The notes: a model not told the origin generated them from the letters alone. DNA of 23,660 nucleotides from Desulfarculales bacterium UBA702 (GCA_002298165.1 DBMI01000103.1:1-23660); one strand, 5' to 3'. Shown: positions 8,017-16,369, counted from the first letter of the stretch. Numbers and translations are program-made.

Positions 8017-9201
8017 ATGCATATGAATGTCAAGGCCCCGATTTCCTGTTTATTGGCACTGATCTGGCTGCTCGCTCCCAGGCCGGTTTTTAGCGGCTCA
8101 AAGAATCTGCATCCGGCAAAGAACGCACCGGTGAAAGTGGCCGTAATGCCTTTCGATTATGTCTCGAACCTCGCCAACAAAGATGATTCCAAGGGCCGCA
8201 TGCTATCGGACATGTTCACTACCGCAGCGGTCAAAAGCGGCGTTTTCAGCGTAGTGGAACGCGAACAGGTCAAGAAGATTCTCGAAGAGATGGAGTTTGG
8301 GAGTCTGGGCAAAACCTATACTGCAGAAGTCCAAAAGATTGGAGATCTTGTCGGGGCGAACTTCGTTTTAACAGGGACGGTGACTGAGTTGGACGCATCA
8401 ATTCGCATATCCGCGCGCCTGATCGAGGTGGAGAGCGGCAAAATCAGGGCGGTCGGGGATTCATTCTCTCAACGAAACCTTCCAAGTCTGGCAGCTGCAT
8501 CCGAAAATATAATGAAGAAGATAGTAGCTGTGATGTATCCGTCCAAAATTTACACCGCGGCGAACCAATCGACGCCGAAATCGTCTCCCAAACCGTCTTC
8601 ATCTCAGAAACAACCCGCAACTGGCCTGTCTTTTCAGGTAAACTACGTTTACCGCACCGCCGGTACGGGTGAACTCAAGACAATCGCCAACGGCACGGTT
8701 CTCACCTCCGGTGATTATTACAAAGTAATATTCACACCTGAGAGCGATAGTTTTGTCTACATCTACCAGATGGACAGTTCGGGACAAATGGTCAGGCTTT
8801 TTCCTATGAGTGAATTCAAGGGCGTGCGGATCAATAACGAGAATCCGGTCATCAAAGGCAAAACCTATGTGCTTCCCTCCTCGAATACGTCATTCAAGCT
8901 GGACAGGCAAGTTGGTCCCGAGCGTCTCTATTTCATAGCGTCAAAAGAACCAAACGCGGCTTTTGAAGATCTTTACAGGGAGATGCAAGAAGCGAAGCAA
9001 CAAAAGAACGTAAAGCAGGCCGAAGAAGTCCGGGAAAAGCTCAGCATTCAGTTCAAAGGACGAGGAATAGAGGAGGTAGTTACTGACAAGGCCATCGGTG
9101 TCCAATGGGAAGAAAGCGAAGACACTTTTTTTCTGCTTGGCAAAAGACTTGAGAATGTGTGCAAAGGCTGCACGCACGTTGTGGAGTTTATGCACCAGTA
9201 A
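8017..9201 (+). CDS. Exported CsgG-like protein with DUF4384 domain
   Basis: The 394-residue protein has an N-terminal signal peptide (hydrophobic core about residues 10-25, likely cut near V-F-S-G) and no lipobox cysteine. Residues about 45-175 resemble the CsgG/curli-assembly fold: V-A-V-M-P-F-D near the start, a V-V-E-R-E-Q strand-helix, then G-A-N-F-V-L-T-G-T-V. After a Ser/Pro/Gln linker, residues about 205-300 match the DUF4384 pattern, with G-D-Y-Y-K-V, F-V-Y-I-Y-Q-M-D and a V-R-L-F-P strand. The C-terminus is charged and helical. From general knowledge DUF4384 often occurs with caspase-like peptidases or Ser/Thr kinases, which suits the CHAT gene 26 bp upstream. ATG 8017 has AGGGAG 8 nt upstream; ATG 8023 is an alternative. 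A periplasmic partner or regulator of the CHAT protease is the likely role, by inference. A terminator follows. Confidence 0.82.
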   Translation: MHMNVKAPISCLLALIWLLAPRPVFSGSKNLHPAKNAPVKVAVMPFDYVSNLANKDDSKGRMLSDMFTTAAVKSGVFSVVEREQVKKILEEMEFGSLGKTYTAEVQKIGDLVGANFVLTGTVTELDASIRISARLIEVESGKIRAVGDSFSQRNLPSLAAASENIMKKIVAVMYPSKIYTAANQSTPKSSPKPSSSQKQPATGLSFQVNYVYRTAGTGELKTIANGTVLTSGDYYKVIFTPESDSFVYIYQMDSSGQMVRLFPMSEFKGVRINNENPVIKGKTYVLPSSNTSFKLDRQVGPERLYFIASKEPNAAFEDLYREMQEAKQQKNVKQAEEVREKLSIQFKGRGIEEVVTDKAIGVQWEESEDTFFLLGKRLENVCKGCTHVVEFMHQ

Positions 9202-9216
9202 TGAAAGGAATTCGCT

Positions 9217-9255
9217 ACAATAAAACCCCGCTCATGTAGCGGGGTTTCTTATTGT
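9217..9255. terminator. Bidirectional intrinsic terminator
   Basis: A 10-bp perfect stem, AAACCCCGCT (9223-9232) with AGCGGGGTTT (9238-9247), encloses a 5-nt loop. It is extended outward by ACAATAA (9217-9223) pairing with TTATTGT (9249-9255). The flanks are T-rich on both strands. It sits between the converging CsgG/DUF4384 gene (plus) and LysM gene (minus), so it can stop both transcripts. Confidence 0.88.
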
Positions 9256-9279
9256 CTCGACCAGAGATGGAGATCGATT

Positions 9280-9720
9280 TTACTTCGGCCCGAACACCTC
9301 TTGTATATCCGGCGTATCCGGCGTATCCGGAGTATCCGGCGCGCTTACTTCCTCCGAACCGCCACCACCACTCTGAGTTGATCTTTTCTTCTTTACTTTT
9401 CGAGGAGCTGTAGAATAGTCAGACTGGTCCTTGTGTACCGTGGTCATATAGAGCGGGATTTTCACAACATCTCCCCGGCGCAGTTTCCATGGACTCAGAT
9501 TCGGGTTATATTCGGAAAGTTCCTTCCAGTTGCTCTCCTTTCCGCTGTACCACTTGGCGATTGTCGCCAGCGTCTCCCCAACCATCACCCGATGAATGAT
9601 ATATTGCGGCATTTCCACGCGGGACGGTGAAACTGCGGATCCCTTCCCTTGCTGCTCAGTTGCACACCCGCAGAAAACCAAAAATATCGTTGGAAAAAAT
9701 AGCACTTTTAAAGCTCTCAT
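9280..9720 (-). CDS. LysM-domain lipoprotein
   Basis: Small protein of 146 residues. The N-terminus is a lipoprotein signal peptide with Cys19 in F-C-G-C, so the mature protein should be lipidated and face the periplasm. Residues about 40-90 form one LysM domain: Y-I-I-H-R-V then V-G-E-T-L-A-T-I-A, then Y-N-P-N-L and R-G-D-V-V-K-I-P. LysM binds peptidoglycan glycan strands. The tail is basic, then Gly-rich, and ends in a Pro-Asp-Thr tripeptide repeat encoded by a 9-bp DNA repeat. GGGAGGAGG directly precedes the ATG at 9720. The gene lies 49 bp after the TPR kinase gene and is probably the last of that operon. It may link the kinase ectodomain to the cell wall, by inference. Confidence 0.87.
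   Translation of the reverse strand: MRALKVLFFPTIFLVFCGCATEQQGKGSAVSPSRVEMPQYIIHRVMVGETLATIAKWYSGKESNWKELSEYNPNLSPWKLRRGDVVKIPLYMTTVHKDQSDYSTAPRKVKKKRSTQSGGGGSEEVSAPDTPDTPDTPDIQEVFGPK
9304..9340. repeat. 9-bp tandem repeat coding Pro-Asp-Thr
   Basis: Three copies of GTATCCGG(C/A) at 9314-9322, 9323-9331 and 9332-9340, plus an imperfect copy at 9304-9313, encode the Pro-Asp-Thr repeat near the C-terminus of the LysM lipoprotein. The unit is a multiple of three, so copy-number change would keep the frame. Confidence 0.85.
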
Positions 9721-9769
9721 ATCCTCCTCCCGATATTGAGATGCATCGCTTTAGAAACCGGTATTAGCG

Positions 9770-12172
9770 CTATTTCTGCATTTTATTCAGATTCGCCAAC
9801 TGGTTTTTGGCAATCGAATTATTGGGGTTCAAGTCGAGCGCTTCCCTTAGGAGCTGGCGCGCCCGATCATAGTTCTTCTTCTTGATTTCGACTATGCCGA
9901 GGTTTGTTAAGACTTCATCCTTGTACTGAGGTGAAAGGGCAAGACAGTTTTCGTAACTTGCCTTGGCGGAATCGTATGCGCCCTGCGCCAGATATATGAA
10001 CCCGAGGTTAAAATGTACATCCGCGGCCTGATCGTTAACCTGCAAGGCACGTTGATAATGCTGGATGGCCTGGGGGTAATCCTTTTTCATGGTGAAGAAG
10101 CGGCCGATCTGGGTCAGTGCCTCCAAATTATTGGGATCGGTGGCCAGTACTTCTTTAAAAAGCCTCTCCGATTCAGCGGGATTAGTATCCCTGGAAGCTT
10201 TTGCCTGCGCAACCAGGGCGGCAACCGAACCCGAAGCGGCACCAACGCCGGAAGCGGAACCCTGAGTCTGTGGCAAAACTATAGTAGCATCCTGCGGCCT
10301 GCTTAAATCCTGAGGCTTCGCGGTATCCTGAGCGATATCCTGCGGTTTGGGGATATCCTGGGTCCTGGTCGTATCCTGCTGGATGGGAGCGGCGGATGGT
10401 GAGTTTGCCAACTGAGCCCGTGCGACACTGTTATTGGGATTAATTTCCAGTGCCTGCCTGAAAAGAGACTGGGCCTGTGAGACATTTTTCTTTGCCAGGT
10501 ATGCGACACCAAGGTTAGCCAGCACTTCGTCCTGGAAAGCAGGTGCCATGGACCAGCACTTCTCGTAACTCGCGATCGCATTGTCCACGTCGCCCTGGCT
10601 CAAGTACAGTTGACCCAGATTGAAATGAATTTCAGCCGACTGGCTGTTTATACTTAGAGCCTTCTGGTACTGCTGAATGGCGCCCACATAATCCCTGCGC
10701 TGTGCCAGCAGTTTTGCGAGCTGTGTAATTGCCTCCAGGTTGCCTGGATCGACTGTTACGGCTTCCTGGAGGAGTTTGAGCGCTTCAGCGGGGTTTCTCG
10801 AAATTGCATTCCTCGCCTGGGCGGTAAGGGATTCAGCCTTTGACTTGGACTGATCGGCTGCGACAGGTGCCGGTTGACTGGCCGCGGGTACCTGGGGCGG
10901 TTTACTCGAACCGCCGAAAAGCTTCATGAAGACTATCACCGCGACGATTGCTACAACTGCAGCCGCAATGACCATGACTGGTGGCGCAGATTTTTTCCGA
11001 TCATCTATCGACTTTTTCTTTTCAGGTTCGGCAGCTTTCGACGGTGCAGGCTTAATCTTTGCCGCCGCTTCTACCGATTCCTTCTTTTCGCCGGCATCAG
11101 GATCAGCTTCTGTTTTCTTCGCGTCATGGCGAATCTCGGCCTGAGTTGCCGGGTCGGCCTTAGCCTTTTCTTCTATTTTTTCCTTTTCGGCTCTCGCCTC
11201 TTCAGCCCGAGAAACTTCTTTGGCAATCAACTCTTCGACGCCACCGCGAGCAACCATCGTGGTTTCCACTTCCGCGGCTGTGGCTATTACCGTGGCTTCC
11301 TCCGGCGATTCCTCCTGACCATGCACCGTGGCCCTCAGTGACATCAGCATTTCTCTTGGCGTCTGGTAGCGCTCGGAGGGATCTTTTGCCAGGGCTTTGG
11401 AGATTACCTTCCCCAGGCCCTGAGGGATGTGCACGTTCAGAATTTTGGCTGGAATAGGATCGGTTTGCACTATTTTATATGCAAGTGTTGCGGTGTTTTC
11501 TCCGGCAAACGGCCTCTCACCCGTGAGTGATTCGTATAATACCGCCCCGAGAGAGAAGAGATCGGAGCGTATATCTATCCTCTGCCCTGAGATCTGCTCC
11601 GGAGACATGTAAAACGGCGTACCAAGGACGGTGCCGGTAACGGTCATGGAGAGGGACGGCAGCTTGGCTATGCCGAAATCCATCACTTTGACCAGTCCCT
11701 CATCGGTCATCATTATGTTGGAGGGCTTGATGTCACGGTGGACTATTTGCTCTTTATTGGCAACTTCGATTGCCAGCAGAATCTGCTCGAATATTGCTAC
11801 GGCCTCCTCCGCGGTAAGCACCTTCCGCTCACTCAGGATTTCCGCAAGCGTCTTGCCGTGAACAAATTCCATGCAGATGTATTCGAATTCGTCAGTTTCT
11901 CCGTAAGAATGGATAGTTACTATGTTGGGGTGAGAGAGCCTTCCGGCGGTTTTTGCCTCCTGGACAAGCCTTTTTCTGGCCTCTTCCAGGGTTGCCGCCT
12001 CTTGTGGACTGAGGCTTTCCTTTGGTGTCTTCGGGATGAGCTTAAGCGCGACGGTCCTGATAAGGACTGTGTCGAAAGCCTTAAAAACCATGCCCATTGC
12101 GCCGCGTGCCACAAACGAATCGATTCTGAACTGATCGATCTGCCTGCCAACATAGCCTTCGTGATTAAGCAT
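9770..12172 (-). CDS. Transmembrane Ser/Thr protein kinase with duplicated TPR ectodomain
   Basis: Hanks-type kinase of 800 residues. The N-terminal kinase domain (about 15-285) has a complete active site: the Gly-rich loop R-G-A-M-G-M-V, Lys44 in V-A-L-K, H145-R-D147-I-K-P-S-N152, D165-F-G, and G-T-P-F-Y-M-S-P-E in the activation segment. A charged Ala/Glu/Lys-rich juxtamembrane region follows, then one transmembrane helix (about 398-420). The C-terminal part should be periplasmic. It consists of two homologous TPR blocks (about 449-591 and 653-796) joined by a Gln-Asp-rich linker. The kinase phosphorylates Ser/Thr of unknown targets; the FHA proteins in this window are plausible readers. 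It starts with ATG, AGGAG lying 11 nt upstream. It is 45 bp downstream of the FHA-polyferredoxin gene and 49 bp upstream of the LysM gene. It is closely similar to the kinase at 21369-23480. Confidence 0.92.
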   Translation of the reverse strand: MLNHEGYVGRQIDQFRIDSFVARGAMGMVFKAFDTVLIRTVALKLIPKTPKESLSPQEAATLEEARKRLVQEAKTAGRLSHPNIVTIHSYGETDEFEYICMEFVHGKTLAEILSERKVLTAEEAVAIFEQILLAIEVANKEQIVHRDIKPSNIMMTDEGLVKVMDFGIAKLPSLSMTVTGTVLGTPFYMSPEQISGQRIDIRSDLFSLGAVLYESLTGERPFAGENTATLAYKIVQTDPIPAKILNVHIPQGLGKVISKALAKDPSERYQTPREMLMSLRATVHGQEESPEEATVIATAAEVETTMVARGGVEELIAKEVSRAEEARAEKEKIEEKAKADPATQAEIRHDAKKTEADPDAGEKKESVEAAAKIKPAPSKAAEPEKKKSIDDRKKSAPPVMVIAAAVVAIVAVIVFMKLFGGSSKPPQVPAASQPAPVAADQSKSKAESLTAQARNAISRNPAEALKLLQEAVTVDPGNLEAITQLAKLLAQRRDYVGAIQQYQKALSINSQSAEIHFNLGQLYLSQGDVDNAIASYEKCWSMAPAFQDEVLANLGVAYLAKKNVSQAQSLFRQALEINPNNSVARAQLANSPSAAPIQQDTTRTQDIPKPQDIAQDTAKPQDLSRPQDATIVLPQTQGSASGVGAASGSVAALVAQAKASRDTNPAESERLFKEVLATDPNNLEALTQIGRFFTMKKDYPQAIQHYQRALQVNDQAADVHFNLGFIYLAQGAYDSAKASYENCLALSPQYKDEVLTNLGIVEIKKKNYDRARQLLREALDLNPNNSIAKNQLANLNKMQK
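9791..10828 (-). repeat. Tandem duplication of a TPR-coding block
   Basis: Two segments of about 426 bp (10403-10828 and 9791-10216) encode TPR blocks that align along their whole length. Shared landmarks include N-P-A-E, D-P-x-N-L-E-A, D-Y-x-x-A-I-Q, H-F-N-L-G, D-E-V-L-x-N-L-G and N-P-N-N-S. The offset is 204 codons. A single copy of the same block occurs in the kinase at 21369-23480. Confidence 0.8.
10289..10378 (-). repeat. Degenerate repeat coding a Gln-Asp-rich linker
   Basis: The linker between the two TPR blocks repeats Pro-Gln-Asp or Gln-Asp-Thr/Ile about six times. On the plus strand this appears as recurring ATCCTG units at irregular short intervals. It is a low-complexity coding repeat, not a separate element. 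Confidence 0.65.
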
Positions 12173-12217
12173 ACTCTTTGGTTCTCCTGAATCATCCTTT
12201 TGCCGGACGAGTGAAAG

Positions 12218-15200
12218 CTAATAAAGAGCAACCCTGTGGGTCGAAATGACAGACCCGTTTGTGGGATTTATGAGTTGAACAACCATTGGAACCCTTTGGG
12301 TCAAGCTGTCCAGGACGATCTCCCCGGCGAAAGACCCTTTGGGATCAATCTGTGATGCGAACTGCGGCCTCAGGGTTCCAAAATCGATGCTTACCCGCAC
12401 CTGTGTACCGGCAGGAGCACCGGAGACCAGCCCCTGTACCGGAAGCCTGAATTGCCTTGTACCCGGCATCTGCTTTGCCGACCTCAGCCAGTTGGAAACA
12501 ACCGGAGTGGTAAGGGCGAGAGAGGTGGCATTTCTAATGTCGGGCTGAGTTAGTGAGAAGCTGACCTGCGCGGCAACCGGAGGTGCCACATTGCTAGGAA
12601 CCGAGGGTGTAACAGCAGCCGCATCCTGTTGAGTTACTGGCTGCCCCGCCGCCCCGGCCGAGGGTGGGTCGGCGGTTCCACCGGTAAATATGTAAATGTA
12701 GCAAACCCAGAAAAAGAGCAGCACCAGCAGGTGAGGCAGGATCCTTCCCATAATGTTTCTGTTGGACCAGCGCCTTGCGATCATTATTATGGCCAGAATC
12801 GATGCGAACAACCCACCGGTTATTATCATGAACTTTATGAAGGTTATTACCGCTTCGTGAATAAAGGGGGACATCGCCACATCGCGGCTGCCAATCGGCA
12901 CACCCGCGATGACGGAATCCCAAACCTTGACGCCATACCTAAGCAGGTCATAGACCCTGTCGGATAGAAATTCATGGCCGACGTGCGCCAAGTGTCCGGA
13001 AAGCGCCAGTGGGATAAAACCCAAGCCGTAGTGCGCCATATTCTCGGAGAGTTTTTCCTGGGATGCCCCTGCTGAAAGAGAAGAACTCAGGATAAAGGGT
13101 ATCACGGCACAGAAAATGGCCGAGAAATACAAAATCGTATGTAGAATGGAACCCGACCAGGGCGAAGATTCGGCGTACATCTTCCACGAGGTCAGGTTGG
13201 GTATCTGGTGCCTCCCCATTAACCCAACGAGAATGACACAAAAGAGGGACAAGCTGAGCAACGGCTGGGTTTGTCGCCAAAGTTCCTGCAGGGGCGGACG
13301 CAGATTAAGCTGGACCCCCCTGTTTTCGCAACTCTTAACGCAATTCAGGCACATCATGCATTCGGAATTGGTCGTGAGGGAAGCCGGATAGGAAAACATC
13401 GGGCAGCCCGCCGAATGATCAGTTCCCTTGTAGCAAAGATGCTGGCCGCACTGTGTCTGGCAGATCTTCTTGTTTCCGCGGACTTCGAAAAGGCTCATTG
13501 TCGAGTATGCGCCCAGCATTCCGGCAAGAGGACAAACGTAGCGGCAAAAGGTCTTTCTCTCGAAAAGAACGCAAAATAGTGCGGACATGCCGATGATGAC
13601 CACCAGCAAAAGTCCCGTGGCCGCGGGCTTTTCAGCGACCTTGAGAAACTCTTCGATGTAGTCAAGGAAGATGAAGGCAAGCACCACCATCCAGAAGTCC
13701 ATGCGCTTCAGGAACTTTGGGACTGGCAGGTTGAAGTGGACAATTTTGGAGCACAACTCGCCGATACCCGCTATGGGGCACATTCCACACCATATCCTGC
13801 CGATCAGGAATGCGGAAATAGGCAAAATAGGAAACCAGATTACCCAGGTAACCAGCATTCCGGGGTTGTTGGCGAACTGCTGGAGAGGGTGCCCTTCGGG
13901 CTTCGAGCCGCCAATTAGAGTGTAGCCGGCCATAATGCATACGACCACAATGTTCAGCCATGTGAACACTTTGGGAACCAGCGGGTGTCGGAGAATGTCC
14001 CGTATCCGGTCCTTGCGCAGGACATTGAGCTTGTGGATCTCCTTCTCGGAAGGCACCACGAAGATCAGGTCGCCGGGAATGATCACATTTTCCGATGTAA
14101 CTATCGCCGCGCGTTGAATAACATTTTCGAGTTCCCTTACATTGCCCGGCCATGTGTATGAGACCAACTTTTCAGTAGCTTCACCCGAAAGGCCGCTGAT
14201 ACGCTTCCCGTCTTTTTTGCCGTAGAATTTGAGGTAGTGCTCGGCAATTATCGGTATATCCTTCAGCCGCTGAATCAAGGCGGGAAGAGATACAATCTTG
14301 TCCTGGAGAGTTTCCCTCAGTTCCGGGATGAGTTTCTCCATTATCTCGGGTTCGCTCCCCGTGGCAACCAGTATAATACGCGTTTTCGCTTTCACGGAGT
14401 CTCGGCCGTAAACGCGGTGAAACCAGCCATACTTCATATAAGTGACCAGCTTGCTTTGCTGGTGGGCATCGAGCTGTTCGGCATGGGAGATTGTGAGCGT
14501 CCCGGAACCGATCATCTCGAGATAGCCTAACTGGCCCGTGAGATGAGTCGCTGCCGGGTCTGATTCGACACCGAATATTGCCGCTCCCACCTGCGCGGGG
14601 TCAAGTTCGGCAATAGAAATTTCAACATAGGGGGAATCCTTGGAAGAACTCGACTGGTGGTAATATCGCGCAAAGGTCTTTTTTCCGGTACCGGAGGGAC
14701 CGGTTATCAGTACCGGCTGATTTTCCTTTGCCAGGGCCTCTATTTTCTTGCGGGCGTCCTTTATTTTCTTGTCTTCGCCGATGATCTCGACATTTGTAGG
14801 GGTAATCAGGTGCTTGAGGTCGTCGTGGCGATGATCCCGCTTGTCAGGCTCCGGTAAGGCGCTGAATTTTTTCAGCACCATCTTGTAAAAGGCCTTGCTT
14901 ACATCCGGGCTTTTCTGGAAAAGCTCGTTTAGCTGTTCTCTTCGAAGTTCAAGAACATTAACGTCCTCATCGGCAACTATTGAATATGGACCGGGCTCGC
15001 CGGCCAGCAGAGCCCTTTCGCCAAAAAAATCCCCCGGGGAGAGTTTGCCAACGGCGTTCTCCCCTCCTTCTTCATTTTCCTCGACGATCCGGATCGAACC
15101 CGAATAGAGAAAATACATGCTCTCGACCGGGCTTTTCTGCCTGACTATGCGGGCATTCTTGGGGAAAAATTTTACCGAAAGGCTCCCGGCAAGGAGGTTT

Positions 15201-15730
15201 TGGCTCTCCTGATCCAGCCAGTTGAACAGGTCGCTTTGCTTTATGAAGGAAATTTTGTCCTGAAGGGAAATTTCAGGCATATCCTGCTGAAAGAGCAGGA
15301 CCGAATCCCCAAGCGTGATCTGGTTGCCGGTTTTCAGCACCATTTTTTTGACTATGTGGCCGTCAACCAGGACCCCATTTGTGGAATTCATATCTTCGAG
15401 AACGTAGTTGCCCTTCTCGAAGAAGATCGTGGCATGGGTTCTCGAAACCTTCTTGTCATTCAAACAAAGATCGTTGTAGCCGACGCGCCCGATCGTCAGT
15501 TTATCCTTGCCCAATTGGATGGTCTCGTGGTTTCCAGTGCCTTTTATCACTCTCAAATTGGCACGGGATGCCGTCATGGCCGCGGAAGTCATTACCAGAG
15601 TGGCCTGTTTGTCGCCGCCTTCCTGCCCCATTAGCGCGGCCTGCAAAGGTTGAGTACTCATCCCTTCATGAATGACTCTACCCGGCTTGTCAGCCTCTGG
15701 CTGGCTGGTTTCTTTCTTTTCTTCGGCCAT
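12218..15730 (-). CDS. FHA / cNMP-binding / sigma54-type AAA+ / membrane polyferredoxin fusion
   Basis: This 1170-residue fusion has five parts. (a) FHA, about 58-148, with G81-R82, S96-R-T-H99 and N115-S-T-N-G. (b) Cyclic-nucleotide-binding fold, about 160-290, with G-E-R-A-L-L near 237-242, but the usual phosphate-binding Arg is replaced near G-P-Y-S. (c) A sigma54-activator-like AAA+ domain, about 315-560. It has Walker A G-P-S-G-T-G-K350 and W-P-G-N-V-R-E-L, but no GAFTGA loop, and S415-H416 stand where the Walker B Asp-Glu should be. (d) About 585-1015, multiple membrane helices with cysteines C648, C651, C660, C729, C733, C757, C761, C766 and C776, plus a ferredoxin-type set C791/C794/C797/C801, as in the NapH/NosR/CcoG families. 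(e) A periplasmic beta-rich tail. No DNA-binding helix-turn-helix is present. It probably couples phosphothreonine, nucleotide and redox signals at the inner membrane. AGGGAG precedes the ATG; the kinase gene follows after 45 bp. Confidence 0.88.
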   Translation of the reverse strand: MAEEKKETSQPEADKPGRVIHEGMSTQPLQAALMGQEGGDKQATLVMTSAAMTASRANLRVIKGTGNHETIQLGKDKLTIGRVGYNDLCLNDKKVSRTHATIFFEKGNYVLEDMNSTNGVLVDGHIVKKMVLKTGNQITLGDSVLLFQQDMPEISLQDKISFIKQSDLFNWLDQESQNLLAGSLSVKFFPKNARIVRQKSPVESMYFLYSGSIRIVEENEEGGENAVGKLSPGDFFGERALLAGEPGPYSIVADEDVNVLELRREQLNELFQKSPDVSKAFYKMVLKKFSALPEPDKRDHRHDDLKHLITPTNVEIIGEDKKIKDARKKIEALAKENQPVLITGPSGTGKKTFARYYHQSSSSKDSPYVEISIAELDPAQVGAAIFGVESDPAATHLTGQLGYLEMIGSGTLTISHAEQLDAHQQSKLVTYMKYGWFHRVYGRDSVKAKTRIILVATGSEPEIMEKLIPELRETLQDKIVSLPALIQRLKDIPIIAEHYLKFYGKKDGKRISGLSGEATEKLVSYTWPGNVRELENVIQRAAIVTSENVIIPGDLIFVVPSEKEIHKLNVLRKDRIRDILRHPLVPKVFTWLNIVVVCIMAGYTLIGGSKPEGHPLQQFANNPGMLVTWVIWFPILPISAFLIGRIWCGMCPIAGIGELCSKIVHFNLPVPKFLKRMDFWMVVLAFIFLDYIEEFLKVAEKPAATGLLLVVIIGMSALFCVLFERKTFCRYVCPLAGMLGAYSTMSLFEVRGNKKICQTQCGQHLCYKGTDHSAGCPMFSYPASLTTNSECMMCLNCVKSCENRGVQLNLRPPLQELWRQTQPLLSLSLFCVILVGLMGRHQIPNLTSWKMYAESSPWSGSILHTILYFSAIFCAVIPFILSSSLSAGASQEKLSENMAHYGLGFIPLALSGHLAHVGHEFLSDRVYDLLRYGVKVWDSVIAGVPIGSRDVAMSPFIHEAVITFIKFMIITGGLFASILAIIMIARRWSNRNIMGRILPHLLVLLFFWVCYIYIFTGGTADPPSAGAAGQPVTQQDAAAVTPSVPSNVAPPVAAQVSFSLTQPDIRNATSLALTTPVVSNWLRSAKQMPGTRQFRLPVQGLVSGAPAGTQVRVSIDFGTLRPQFASQIDPKGSFAGEIVLDSLTQRVPMVVQLINPTNGSVISTHRVALY

Positions 15731-15909
15731 GAGACACTCCCTTGAGTTCTGGAGGTTTGCTTTGTAAAACGCACCACACCATTGCAGGGCGGGTTATTTT
15801 CCACCGCACTGAATGGTGGGGAAACAGATCGGCGCACATGCCGGATCAACCGGTCAAATCAGCTCCGGCTGCCAGCCCTAAATGGTTCTTATCGCTGAAT
15901 GAAATTTGC

Positions 15910-16299
15910 CTAGTGCTGCCGCATTGAAACAACTTTGTCGTTTTGCAGATGGACTTCTACTTTGCCCCCCTGAGGCATATAGTATTCCCATTCCGTTGTC
16001 TGATATTCCTGTTTGGCCCTGGATGGATTTCCCAGAAGTTGTACAACCTGCTGAGAGCTCATCCCGACCTGGATTTGGCTGAAATTCTGAGGCCCAGCGG
16101 TGGCAGGTACAGCCTGTTGCGGCGCTACCGCCGTTGGCTGTGCGCTTTGGCCCGGGCTTGCGCTTGTCGCGGGTGCCGGTACCGCTGCCGGACTGACCGA
16201 GCTTTGCTGGGATTGCTGTTCCCTGCTGCAGGAGACAACGAAAACGAGTGCAAGAATTATGAGAATTGCTGTGAATTTGTAGTTCTTGGATCCTGCCAT
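15910..16299 (-). CDS. BamE/SmpA-like lipoprotein
   Basis: Protein of 129 residues. A basic start and hydrophobic core lead to a lipobox, V-V-S-C, with Cys24 as the lipidated residue. A Pro/Ala/Gln/Ser-rich linker follows. The last 60 residues carry one BamE/SmpA-like module: I-Q-V-G-M, V-V-Q-L-L-G-N-P, E-W-E-Y and K-V-E-V-H. It is the same module that occurs three times in the protein at 87-1382. BamE itself is a lipoprotein of outer-membrane barrel assembly; this protein has a longer linker and its own role is unknown. GGAAG lies about 6 nt before the ATG. It is followed after 179 bp by the FHA-polyferredoxin gene on the same strand and is divergent from the phospholipase D gene. Confidence 0.85.
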   Translation of the reverse strand: MAGSKNYKFTAILIILALVFVVSCSREQQSQQSSVSPAAVPAPATSASPGQSAQPTAVAPQQAVPATAGPQNFSQIQVGMSSQQVVQLLGNPSRAKQEYQTTEWEYYMPQGGKVEVHLQNDKVVSMRQH

Positions 16300-16369
16300 G
16301 GTTTCTTCCTTTCCTTGGGGTTGGAAACTATGGAGCTGATCGGAGTCAGACGGGGAAAAACTTCATGAG

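Noticed and set aside
13900..14780. Classical sigma54-dependent transcription activator
   Set aside because: The AAA+ part lacks GAFTGA and the Walker B acidic pair, and no DNA-binding domain follows; it continues into membrane helices.
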